Assembly: GCF_932526225.1 (NCBI RefSeq)
Contig: NC_064037.1
Coordinates: 1,180,001 to 1,240,000 of the forward strand
DNA: 60,000 nucleotides
Source: Nematostella vectensis
Lineage: Eukaryota; Cnidaria; Anthozoa; Actiniaria; Edwardsiidae
Reading direction: 5' to 3'
Made by a program: the position numbers and the translations under genes. This document shows positions 13,373 to 24,750 of the stretch, one piece after another. The first letter of the stretch is position 1, and every line of letters starts with the position of its first letter. The notes under the pieces are model-generated. The model saw only the letters and a list, made by a program, of their open reading frames with translations. It was not told the DNA's origin and made no database searches.

Positions 13373-13498
13373 TTTATTCGGGGGGGGGGGGGGGCACCGA
13401 AAATATTGGGGAAGCATAAGAGGGTGGGCATGGAAAATTTTGTTTTACCTCACCCTCACCCCCCTCCCCCCCCCCCCCCCTCCCTCGGGATAATAAAT
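13373..13498. repeat. Small poly-G/poly-C foldback
   Basis: A run of about 15 G near 13380 faces a run of about 15 C near 13461-13482, and the ends ttattcggg and cgggataataa are imperfectly inverted. The segment could form a hairpin or G-quadruplex. It resembles a small foldback element, but I see no target-site duplication. Confidence 0.4.
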
Positions 13499-14022
13499 GA
13501 ACTTTGGACCCATGTATGAAGGGCTACATGAATGTTAGGAAAAATATGTCATTATTTATATTTAAAAGGATTTATTTGCGATAAAAAAAGGTATTGATTT
13601 TAAAAATGTATCTGATGCAGCTGGTCTCCGGAGTTGTCTTCATCTCTTCGTCGCCCAGCAAAAGTTAGAATCACACAAGTTAAAGGCTATTTTTTGATAT
13701 AGTCCAATTGTAAAGTTGCCGCCACTTTTCAGACACATTAAATATTTACAAGCGTCTGAAGTTGCTACAAAGAACACCTAGATACTTTAAGAATGTAAGC
13801 CAATAAGGATAGGAGAAACGTACTTTCTGATTGACGCGAGTTTCAATAGCCAATCAGCGTGGCAAATCAAGACGGATCCCCTTTTTTAAAGTATCAGTCA
13901 ACTGTGTGTTTCTTGTCTCGGTGACCACACTAGCGCCCGTCGCAATATATTTTTATTTGTTGCTTGCAAATCAACTGCCAAATAGTTTGCTTTTGCATTT
14001 TCTGTGTAATGTCTAGTGGATC

Positions 14023-14220
14023 CTAAAGTCCCACAGCGGCAACATTGTACCCACCCATAACACAATTTAAGAAATCCTCGGGTTCAGCAGTTCTCGCCAA
14101 ACCCTGCGTAACTACGCTTGCCTTGCCGTCCGTCAGTTTGTCTACCATGTTGGTTGTTACTGTGAGGAAGAAGTTTACAAGTTCACATTCTTCTGAGCCA
14201 CCAGCAGTCCTGGCTGACAT
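14023..14220 (-). CDS. Candidate short open frame or exon, unknown function
   Basis: A 65-codon minus-strand frame with balanced composition and no low-complexity runs, beginning MSARTAGGSEECELVNFF and ending in TAG. I recognise no domain. The start context is weak. A TATATAAAG string lies only a few bases upstream, too close to act as the promoter for this ATG. The opposite strand is also open here (14045-14263), so the openness may be accidental. It lies just outside the 35-bp satellite. Transcript evidence or homologues would be needed to accept it. Confidence 0.2.
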   Translation of the reverse strand: MSARTAGGSEECELVNFFLTVTTNMVDKLTDGKASVVTQGLARTAEPEDFLNCVMGGYNVAAVGL

Positions 14221-14327
14221 TGGCGTTCTTTATATACGGGCCACGAATGCTGCTTTTCGCTAAATTAGCAAACTCTATGGATTCTATAGATTTTGAGAGT
14301 TTAACACGTCCGCATGTGTTGTGGACT

Positions 14328-15895
14328 TTGTTAAGATTCTAAATCAGGGTTCCCCACGATCTTTGTTTAGATTCTAAATCATTATATCCTCCTGACCTTT
14401 GCTCAGATTCTAAATCAGGGTTCCTCCTGACCTTTGTTCAGATTCTAAATCAGGGTTCCTCCTGACCTTTGTTCAGATTCTAAATCAGGGTTCCTCCTGA
14501 CCTTTGTTCAGATTCTAAATCAGGATTCCCCACGATCTTTGTTTAGATTTTAAATCAGGATTCCTCCTGACCTTTGTTCAGATTCTAAATCAGGGTTCCT
14601 CCTGACCTTTGTTCAAATTCTAAATCAGGGTTCCCCACGATCTTTGTTTAGATTTTAAATCAGGATTCCTCCTGACCTTTGTTCAGATTCTAAATCAGGG
14701 TTCCTCCTGACCTTTGTTCAGATTCTAAATCAGGATTCCTCGCGACCTTTGTTCAGATTCTAAATCAGGATTCCTCGCGATCTTTGTTCAGATTCTAAAT
14801 CAGAATTCTCCACGACCTTTGTTTAGATTCTAAATTAGGGTTCTCCCCGACCTTTGTTCAGATTCTAGATCAGGATTCCTCCTGACCTTTGTTCAGATTC
14901 TAAATCAGGATTCCTCGCGACCTTTGTTTAGATTCTAAATCAGGGTTTCTCCGACCTTTGTTCGTATTCTAAATCAGGATTCCTTTGCGACCTTTGTTTA
15001 GATTTTAAATCAGGATATCCTCCTGACCTTTGTTCAGATTCTAAATCATAATTTCTCCTAACCTTTGTTCAGATTCTAAATCAGTGTTCCCCCGACCTCT
15101 GTTTAGATTCTAAATCAGGATTCCTCGCGTTCTTTGTTCAGATTCTAAATCAGGATTCCTCCTGACCTTTGTTTAATTATAAATCCGCATTCCACCGACT
15201 TTTGTTCAGATTCTAGATCAGGATTCCTTGCGACCTTTGTTCAGATTCTAAATCAGGATTTCTCCTGACCTTTGTTAGATTCTAAATCATAATTCCTCCT
15301 GACCTTTGTTCAGATTCTAAAACAGGATTCTCCCCGACCTTTGTTTAGATTCTAAATTAGGATTCTCCACGACCTTTGTTTAGATTCTAAATCAGGATTC
15401 TCCCCGACCTTTGTTTAGATTCAAAATCAGGATTCTCCCCGACCTTTGTTTAGATTCTAAATTAGGATTCTCCCCGACCTTTGTTCAGATTCTAAATCAT
15501 GATTCCTCCTGACCTTTGTTTAGATTCTAAATCATAATTCCTCCTGACCTTTGTTAAGATTCTAAATCAGGATTCCTCGCGACCTTTGTTCAGATTCTAA
15601 ATCAGAATTCTCCCCGACCTTTGTTTAGATTCTAAATTAGGATTCTCCCCGACCTTTGTTCAAATTCTAAATCAGGATTCCCCACGATCTTTGTTTAGAT
15701 TTTAAATCATGGTTCCTCCTGACCTTTGTTCAGATTCTAAATCAGGGTTCCTCCTGACCTTTGTTCAGATTCTAAATTAGGATTCTCCCCGACCTTTGTT
15801 TAGATTCTAAATCAGGATTCCTCGCGACCTTTGTTTAGATTCTAAATCAGGATTACTCGCGACCTTTGTTCAGATTCTAAATCAGGATTACTCGC
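14328..15895. repeat. 35-bp satellite, left arm
   Basis: Tandem 35-bp units of the form cagattctaaatcagg, then attcctcctgacctttgtt. Variants are cctcctgacc, ctccccgacc, ctcgcgacc and ccacgatc, with ttcag or tttag before attc. The left edge is diverged. The array is continuous with the right arm at 19580-22214 and is split only by the LINE insertion. Confidence 0.97.
15889..15895. repeat. Target-site duplication, left copy (tactcgc)
   Basis: The seven bases tactcgc directly precede the LINE 5' end and recur at 19580-19586 directly after its 3' end. Joining the flanks across one copy restores an ordinary satellite unit, ggattactcgcgaccttt, which also occurs uninterrupted near 15850. Confidence 0.85.
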
Positions 15896-17851
15896 TCATC
15901 TAACTTTTCAAGTGGATCAATCTTCACCTCATCATCCAACTCCATAAGCATTAGCAATTCATTCAGTATTCTATCAACTAATCATGATGAACCATCAAAT
16001 TCACGTTCTACGCATAGTCTTTATAGTCCTCTTCCTGTCACATCTACCCCGGTTAAACGCTTCAGGAAAATCACTAGACTCAATTGTATTGAAATCAATT
16101 GTGACAGCATAAAGAGCTCTGAACGTGCAGCAGTTTTTGCCAGCCATGTTAGTATGTATAATCCTGATGTTATTTTTGGGTGTGAATCCAAACTCAGCCC
16201 AGAAGATCCAACATACTCGTCCTTTCCACCAGACTACACAGTATATCGTAAAGATCGATTGGATTCAGGTGGTGGAGGTGTGTTTATTGCCATCAAGCAC
16301 GACATCCCATCATTTGCATCACCGAACCACACTATTGACTCTGGAGACGAAGATGAATCATTATGGGTTTCTGTAAAGCTCGCCAAACAAAAGGAACTCT
16401 ATCTGTGTTCTTTCTACAAACCTCCCAAGGCTACTACATCACGTATCGACTACCTTTCACATGCTGTTCTCAAAATTTTCGACAAGAATAAAAAATCTCA
16501 CCCTAACATTGTTATTGCTGGCGATTTTAACTGTGGAGACATAAACTGGAACTCTGACCCTCCTTCAATCACTAACCATGCGTCGGCACCCATGATGAAT
16601 TACCTACTGGATTTTATCAGCAATAACGCTCTTACTCAACACGTCCTACATCCCACACGCCCAGCTTCTCTTAATACTTTGGATCTGGTGTTATCGTCAT
16701 CTCTTGCTCTAGTATCCGATGTCAGAATCCTCCCAGGTATGAGTGACCACGATATTGTGTCTTTTTCTATCACCTGTAAGCCTCCAAGGCTAACAAGTCC
16801 CCCCCACAAAGTTTATATGTACGATAAAATGGATGTCGAGGGTCTCCATCGTGATGCTATGACCTTGGCTAGTGAGTTCTTCTCTTCATGTGAGTCTAGG
16901 TCAGTGGAGTCAAATTGGTCGCATTTCAAGAACGGTCTCTTATCTGCTGTTGAAAAACATGTTCCTTCCAAACTGACCAAGTCGAAACTTTCTTTACCTT
17001 GGATGTCACCAACCATTAAACGCCTTATGAGGAAACGAGATTCTCTCCTCCTTAGAGCTAAACGTAGTAACAACAAAAGCTCAGAAGTATGGCGTGCTTA
17101 CCGTCAACAGAGGAACAAAGTCGTCAAGGCTCTCAAGGTTGCACATAACAACTATTTGAATGACGTGATAGGCGAAAGTTTGCAATCAGATCCCAAGAAA
17201 TTTTGGAGATATGTTAAACGCTCAAGATCAGAAAATGTAGGCATTCCAACTCTCCGTAAGGATAACATGCTTTTTATATCAGATGCAGATAAAGCTGAGG
17301 CTCTTAACCATCATTTCCAGAGCGTTTTCACTAGTGATAATGGTCAACTTCCGGATCTGTCGACTTCTAGTTACCCTACAATTAAAGATATTATCTTTAC
17401 CGAGCCTGGCATTCGTAAGCAGCTTGAAAGTCTCAATCCATCTAAGTCTGTTGGACCGGATGGTCTTTCTCCAAGAATCCTCCGTGATCTATCATCTGAG
17501 ATCTCAAATGTGCTCACGTTTATCTTCCAGCAAAGTTTTGACTCAGGTATTTTGCCTGAAGACTGGTTAAAAGCTTTGGTAGTCCCTGTCTTCAAAAAAT
17601 CCAGCAAGGACAACCCTGAGAACTACCGTCCCATATCCCTGACTTGTATATGCTGTAAAGTTATGGAACATGTAGTGCTAAGCCATCTGAACAGTCACAC
17701 TGCTATGAACAACATCTTATCTGATTTGCAACACGGTTTTCGTTCTGGTTTTTCTTGTGAGACGCAGCTTGTTCTTACTACTTATGACTGGGCTACTTCT
17801 CTTAATAATCAAGGCCAGGTTGATGCTTATTATATTACTCGACTTCAGTAA
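15896..17851 (+). pseudogene. LINE ORF2 first part: endonuclease and start of RT (frameshifted)
   Basis: The frame is open from the element's first base. After about 70 residues of Ser-rich linker come endonuclease hallmarks: NPDVIFGCESKL (the catalytic Glu of the usual TETWL position), then GGGGVFIAIK, then VIAGDFNC (catalytic Asp/Asn), NTLDLVLS, and SDHDIVSF (the C-terminal catalytic His motif). An Arg/Lys-rich linker follows, then RT entry motifs ENYRPISLTC and QHGFRSGFSCETQL. The frame breaks near 17823-17832, just before RT motif A, and ends in TAA at 17849-17851. The apparent internal Met start at 16154 is not meaningful because the reading frame precedes it. Confidence 0.9.
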
Positions 17852-18935
17852 AGCCTTTGATAAAGTCTCGCATTCCAAACTTTTGTATAAGCTCCGTAGT
17901 TATGGTATCTGCGGTAAGACTTGCCAATGGATCACTAGTTTCTTATCTGTTAGAACACAATTTGTCTCTGTGAATGGTACCCACTCCAGCTGTACTCCAG
18001 TGACCTCAGGCGTTCCTCAAGGTTCTGTGTTGGGTCCGGCGCTCTTCCTCTTGTTCATCAACGACATTACTCTCTGCACCAGGTCTCACCTACGTTTATT
18101 TGCTGATGATACTGTAGTCTATCGCAATATCAGGTCTGCAGATGATCATCAAGTGCTCCAGCAAGACCTGGATAACTTAACTAAATGGTCAAATGATTGG
18201 CAAATGGAATTCAACGTGTCTAAGTGTCATCTGCTTTCTATCACAAACAAGCGCAAACCATCCTTGCATACTTACTCCATCAACAATAAGTCTCTATCCA
18301 AAGTTGCAGAGCAAGATTACCTTGGAGTACGCTGTTCCTCCAATCTTCGCTGGGGCCCCCACGCATCTAAAATCTCGGATAAGGCAAACAAAGTTCTTGG
18401 TCTTCTTCGCAGGACTTTGAAACCATGCAGTCAGCTAGTTAAAGAGAGAGCATACTTTACCTTAGTAAGACCTATTCTTGAATACGCAGCTCCAGCTTGG
18501 AACCCTTATACTGATACCGATGTCAATCGCCTGGAACAAGTGCAAAAGAACGCTGCACGGTTCGTCACCAACACATATGACCCGTATGCAAGTACCACAA
18601 AACTTGTTAAAGACCTATCTTGGGACACTCTTGAACAAAGACGTTTAACTAGTCAGGCTATCTTATTTTATAAATTTCATAATAGTCTTATATATGCTAA
18701 ATTACCTGATCTTGTCACGCGATCAACCAGATCCACCAGGCGCAAAGAGCTGTATTATAACCAATTGCAAGCAAATACCCTAGCTTTCAACTATTCTTTT
18801 TTCGCTAGAGCCATAAGAATCTGGAATTTGCTCCCCAACGACGTCAAATCAATTAATACCCTTGCCAAGTATAAGGCTGCTGTTCAGCCTGCAGTTAGAT
18901 CTCTACAAGTACCTAGCTACTTGCGCAGGCTTTAG
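17826..18935 (+). pseudogene. LINE ORF2 second part: RT catalytic core and C-terminus
   Basis: The reading resumes in the next frame (open from 17757, RT-like from about 17826). Motif A is LLDFSKAFD, then SGVPQGSVLGPALFLLFIND, then the catalytic FADD box at about 18099-18110 (LRLFADDTVVY). These are followed by the WQMEFNVSKC, YLGV and RPILEYAAPAWNP motifs usual in CR1/L2/Jockey elements. The stop TAG is at 18933-18935. All catalytic residues I can see are intact, so the one-base slip is the main visible lesion. Confidence 0.92.
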
Positions 18936-19579
18936 ATTCCCAACCCATTAGCTGCTTAGTTTGTTTGTTTATTTAATACTCATTCATTTATTTATTTATT
19001 TAACTATTTATCTATTTATTATTTATGTATTTAGCTATTTATCTATATCATTTATCTGCAATTAGATTTAAAGTGCATGTTACTTGTGTTAGCATTTAGA
19101 TCCTCAATGGTCCTTTCCCCTTGTGGCGTTCTGTGCTTCTGTCTACGCCGGAGTCCTCTGCAATGCTTTGTTGAAGCGGTTGCGAGTGATTCTGGTGTGG
19201 ATGGGGGTGTGGAGCGCCGTAGGGGGAAGGGTCCATTAAATATTTCGTTTGTCTGCTTGTTATTCACTACTAATTTATTTATTTGTTTATTACCTATTTG
19301 TCTCAAGTATCTATCCTGTTTTCTTATTTTATCTATTTACTTATTTATTTATTTATTTACTTATTTATACGTTGATGTTTGTTTTTGCTACAGTTACTCT
19401 TTAATACTCTTTGTATCACAATTATACAATAATTACAATATTTACTTATACAGTTACTCTTTAATACTCTTTGTATCATAATTATTCGTTATTATTTGAG
19501 CAATACTTATTGTAATTATTTTAGCTCTATATGCCTCCTAGTATTAGCGAAAGCTACTTATAGGAGTAATAAATCGAAG
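18936..19579 (+). other. LINE 3' UTR
   Basis: A T-rich trailer with TTTATT-type runs near 18960-19050 and 19260-19370, plus a 59-bp direct repeat (tacagttactctttaatact at 19390 and 19449). A GC-richer segment at about 19090-19230 lies between them. No poly(A) tail is visible; the element ends in taataaatcgaag before the target duplication. Confidence 0.75.
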
Positions 19580-22214
19580 TACTCGCGACCTTTGTTCAAA
19601 TTCTAAGTCATAATGCCTCCTGACCTTTGTTTAGATTCTAAATTACGATTCTCCCCGAACTTTGTTCAGATTCTAAATTGTTCAGATTCTAAATCAGGAT
19701 TCCTCGCGACCTTTGTTCAGATTCTAAATCAGAATTCTCCCCGACCTTTGTTTAGATTCTAAATTAGGATTCTCCCTGACCTTTGTTCAGATTCTAAATC
19801 AGGATTTCCCACGATCTTTGTTTAGATTTTAAATCAGGATTCCTCCTGACCTTTGTTCAGATTCTAAATCAGGGTTCCTCCTGACCTTTGTTCAGATTCT
19901 AAATCAGGGTTCCTCCTGACCTTTGTTCAGATTCTAAATAAGGATTCCTCCTGACCTTTGTTCAGATTCTAAATCAGGGTTCCTCCTGACCTTTGTTCAG
20001 ATTCTAAATTAGGATTCCTCCTGACCTTTGTTCAGATTCTAAATCAGGGTTCCTCCTGACCTTTGTTCAGATTCTAAATCAGGGTTCCTCCTGACCTTTG
20101 TTCAGATTCTAAATCAGGATTCCTTCTGACCTTTGTTCAGATTCTAAATCATAATTCCTCCTGACCTTTGTTCAGATTCTAAATCAGGATTCTCCCCGAC
20201 CTTTGTTTAGATTCTAAATTAGGATTCTCCACGACCTTTGTTTAGATTCTATATCAGGATTCTCCCCGACCTTTGTTTAGATTCTAAATCAGGATTCTCC
20301 CCGACCTTTGTTTAGATTCTAAATTAGGATTCTCCCCGACCTTTGTTCAGATTCTAAATCATGATTCCTCCTGACCTTTGTTTAGATTCTAAATCATGAT
20401 TCCTCCTGACCTTTGTTAGATTCTAAATCAGGATTCCTCGCGACCTTTATTTAGATTCTAAATTAGTATTCTCTCCGACCTTTGTTCAAATTCTAAATCA
20501 GGATTCCCCACGATCTTTGTTTAGATTTTAAATCATGGTTCCTCCTGACCTTTGTTCAGATTCTAAATCAGGGTTCCTCCTGACCTTTGTTCAGATTCTA
20601 AATTAGGATTCTCCCCGACCTTTGTTTAGATTCTAAATCAGGATTCCTCGCGACCTTTGTTTAGATTCTAAATCATAATTCCTCCTGACCTTTGTTCAGA
20701 TTCTAAATCAGGATTCTCCCCGACCTTCGTTTAGATTCTAAATTAGGATTCTCCACGACCTTTGTTTAGATTCTAAATCAGGATTCCTCCTGACCTTTGT
20801 TCAGATTCTAAATCATAATTCCTCCTGACCTTTGTTCAGATTCTAAATCAGGATTCTCCCCGACCTTTGTTTAGATTCTAAATAAGGATTCTCCACGACC
20901 TTTGTTTAGATTCTAAATCAGGATTCTCCCCGACCTTTGTTTAGATTCTAAATCAGGATTCTCCCCGACCTTTGTTTAGATTCTAAATTAGGATTCTCCA
21001 CGACCTTTGTTTATATTCTAAATCAGGATTCTCCCCGACCTTTGTTTAGATTCTAAATCAGGATTCACCCCGACCTTTGTTTAGATTCTAAATTAGGATT
21101 CTCCCCGACCTTTGTTCAGATTCTAAATCATGATTCCTCCTGACCTTTGTTTAGATTCTAAATCATAATTCCTCCTGACCTTTGTTAAGATTCTAAATCA
21201 GGATTCCTCGCGACCTTTGTTCAGATTCTAAATCAGAATTCTCCCCGACCTTTGTTTAGATTCTAAATTAGGATTCCTCCTGACCTTTGTTCAGATTCTA
21301 AATCATAATTCCTCCTGACCTTTGTTCAGATTCTAAATCAGGATTCTCCCCGACCTTTGTTTAGATTCTAAATAAGGATTCTCCACGACCTTTGTTTAGA
21401 TTCTAAATCAGGATTCTCCCCGACCTTTGTTTAGATTCTAAATCAGGATTCTCCCCGACCTTTGTTTAGATTCTAAATTAGGATTCTCCACGACCTTTGT
21501 TTATATTCTAAATCAGGATTCTCCCCGACCTTTGTTTAGATTCTAAATCAGGATTCACCCCGACCTTTGTTTAGATTCTAAATTAGGATTCTCCCCGACC
21601 TTTGTTCAGATTCTAAATCATGATTCCTCCTGACCTTTGTTTAGATTCTAAATCATAATTCCTCCTGACCTTTGTTAAGATTCTAAATCAGGATTCCTCG
21701 CGACCTTTGTTCAGATTCTAAATCAGAATTCTCCCCGACCTTTGTTTAGATTCTAAATTAGGATTCTTCCCGACCTTTGTTTAGATTCTAAATCAGGATT
21801 CTCCCCGACCTTTGTTCAGATTCTAAATCAGGATTCTCCCCGACCTTTATTTAGATTCTAAATCAGGATTCTCTCCGACCTTTATTTAGATTCTAAATCA
21901 GGATTCTCCCCGACCTTTGTTTAGATTCTAATTTAGGATTCTCCCCGACCTTTGTTTAGATTCTAAATTAGGATTCTCCCCGACCTTTGTTTAGATTCTA
22001 AATCAGGATTCCTCGCCACCTTTGTTTAGATTCTAAATCAGGATTCCTCGCCACCTTTGTTTAGATTGTTCAGATTTTAAATCAGAATTCCACCTGACCT
22101 TTGTTCAGATTCTAAAGCAGGATTCCTCGCGACTTTTGTTCAGATTCTAAATCAGGATTCCTCGCAACCTTTGTTCAGATTCTAAATCAGGATTCCTCGC
22201 GACCTTTGTTCAGG
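19580..22214. repeat. 35-bp satellite, right arm
   Basis: Continuation of the array at 14328-15895 with the same 35-bp unit and variants. A block of about 490 bp (14 units) at roughly 20771-21260 is repeated at 21261-21750. Its marker aataagg occurs at 20881 and 21371. The first seven bases are the right copy of the LINE target duplication. Confidence 0.97.
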
Positions 22215-22264
22215 TTATACTGACCCAGTAGTCTTTTTTTTAGATTCGTCCCTAGACGTTTTCG

Positions 22265-24750
22265 CACCTCCCACGCTAGACCTTCGCTCCTTCTGGTCAC
22301 CTCCCACATTAGACCTATGCTCCTTCTGGTCACCTCCCACATTAGACCTTCGCTCCTTCTGGTCACCTCCCACATTAGACCTATGCTCCTTCTGGTCACC
22401 TCCCATATTAGACCTATGCTCCTTCTGGTCACATCCTACGCTAGACCTATGCTCCTTCTGGTCACCTCCCATATTAGACCTATGTTCCTTCTGGTCACCT
22501 CCCACATTAGACCTTCGCTCCTTCTGGTCACCTCCCACATTAGACCTTCTCTCCTTCTGGTCACCTTCCACATTAGACCTTCTCTCCTTCTGGTCACCTC
22601 CCATATTAGACCTTCGCTCCTTCTGGTCACCTCCCACATTAGACCTATGCTCCTTCTGGTCACCTCCCATATTAGACCTATGCTCCTTCTGGTCACCTCC
22701 CATATTAGACCTATGCTCCTTCTGGTCACCTCCCACATTAGACCTTCGCTCCTTCTGGTCACCTCCCATATTAGACCTATGCTCCTTCTGGTCACCTCCC
22801 ATATTAGACCTATGCTCCTTCTGGTCACCTCCTACGCTAGACCTATGCTCCTTCTGGTCACCTCCTACGCTAGACCTATGCTCCTTCTGGTCACCTCCCA
22901 TATTAGACCTATGCTCCTTCTGGTCACCTCCCATATTAGACCTATGCTCCTTCTGGTCACCTCCTACGCTAGACCTATGCTCCTTCTGGTTCCCACATAA
23001 GACCTTCGCTCCTTCTGGTCACCTCCCACATTAGACCTTCGCTTCTTCTGGTCGCCTTCCATGTTAGACCTATGCTCCTTCTGGTCACCTCCCATATTAG
23101 ACCTATGCTCCTTCTGGTCACCTCCTACATTAGACCTATGCTCCTTCTGGTCACCTCCTACATTAGACCTATGCTCCTTCTGGTCACCTCCTACATTAGA
23201 CCTATGCTTCTTCTGCCTTCTGGTCACCTCCCACATAAGACCTTCGCTCCTTCTGGTCACCTCCCATATTAGACCTATGCTCCTTCTGGTCACCTCCCAT
23301 ATTAGACCTATGCTCCTTCTGGTCACCTCCCACATTAGACCTTCGCTCCTTCTGGTCACCTCCCATATTAGACCTATGCTCCTTCTGGTCACCTCCCATA
23401 TTAGACCTATGCTCCTTCTGGTCACCTCCTACGCTAGACCTATGCTCCTTCTGGTCACCTCCTACGCTAGACCTATGCTCCTTCTGGTCACCTCCCACAT
23501 AAGACCTTCGCTCCTTCTGGTCACCTCCCACATTAGACCTTCGCTTCTTCTGGTCGCCTTCCATGTTAGACCTATGCTCCTTCTGGTCACCTCCCATATT
23601 AGACCTATGCTCCTTCTGGTCACCTCCTACATTAGACCTATGCTCCTTCTGGTCACCTCCTACATTAGACCTATGCTCCTTCTGGTCACCTCCTACGCTA
23701 GACCTATGCTCCTTCTGCCTTCTGGTCACCTCCCACATAAGACCTTCGCTCCTTCTGGTCACCTCCCACATTAGACCTATGCTCCTCCTGGTCACCTCCC
23801 ACATTAGACCTATGCTCCTTCTGGTCACCTCCCATATTAGACCTATGCTCCTTCTGGTCACCTCCCACATTAGACCTTCGCTCCTTCTGGTCACCTCCCA
23901 TATTAGACCTATGCTCCTTCTGGTCACCTCCTACATTAGACCTATGCTCCTTCTGGTCACCTCCTACATTAGACCTATGCTTCTTCTGGTCACCTCCCAT
24001 ATTAGACCTATGCTCCTTCTGGTCACCTCCCACATTAGACCTTCGCTCCTTCTGGTCACCTCCCATATTAGACCTATGCTCCTTCTGGTCACCTCCCATA
24101 TTAGACCTATGCTCCTTCTGGTCACCTCCCACATAAGACCTTCGCTCCTTCTGGTCACCTCCCATATTAGACCTATGCTCCTTCTGGTAACCTCCCATAT
24201 TAGACCTTCGCTCCTTCTGGTCACCTCCTACGCTAGACCTATGCTCCTTCTGGTCACCTCCTACATTAGACCTTCGCTCCTTCTGGTCACCTCCTACGCT
24301 AGACCTTCGCTCCTTCTGGTCACCTCCTACGCTAGACCTATGCTCCTTCTGGTCACCTCCTACATTAGACCTTCGCTCCTTCTGGTCACCTCCTACGCTA
24401 GACCTATGCTCCTTCTGGTCACCTCCTACATTAGACCTTCGCTCCTTCTGGTCACCTCCTACGCTAGACCTATGCTCCTTCTGGTCACCTCCTACGCTAG
24501 ACCTATGCTTCTTCTGCCTTCTGGTCACCTCCCACATTAGACCTATGCTCCTTCTGGTCACCTCCCACATTAGACCTATGCTCCTTCTGGTCACCTCCCA
24601 CATTAGACCTTTGCTCCTTCTGGTCACCTCCCACATTAGACCTATTCTCCTTCTGGTCACCTCCCACATTAGACCTTTGCTCCTTCTGGTCACCTCCCAC
24701 ATTAGACCTTCGCTTTTTCTGAAAACCTCCCACATAAGACCTATAGACCT
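22265..24750. repeat. 33-bp satellite
   Basis: About 75 units of ctccttctggtcacctccca followed by cattagacctatg. The 33-bp period is a multiple of three, so several frames stay open for hundreds of codons on both strands. Plus gives an 11-residue MLLLVTSHIRP repeat and minus gives GGDQKEHRSNV. I treat these as by-products, with no initiation context or flanking exon to support translation. A slipped unit (ccttctgccttctgg) recurs near 23211, 23713 and 24505, showing a block duplication of about 500 bp. The array begins only about 50 bp after the 35-bp satellite ends. Confidence 0.96.

Larger units (their letters stand above)
15896..19579 (+). mobile_element. 5'-truncated CR1/L2-like non-LTR retrotransposon (LINE) inserted in the 35-bp satellite
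   Basis: A 3.68-kb element with an apurinic-endonuclease domain followed by a reverse transcriptase, no LTRs, and a 7-bp target-site duplication. The frame is already open at the first base, in a Ser/Asn-rich linker upstream of the endonuclease, so the 5' end (any ORF1 and the ORF2 start) is missing, as expected of incomplete target-primed reverse transcription. The domain order and RT motifs fit the Jockey/CR1/L2 group; the exact clade needs a phylogeny. A single frameshift in the RT makes this copy non-autonomous. The 3' UTR (18936-19579) is T-rich with TTTA-type runs and a 59-bp direct repeat. Confidence 0.93.
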
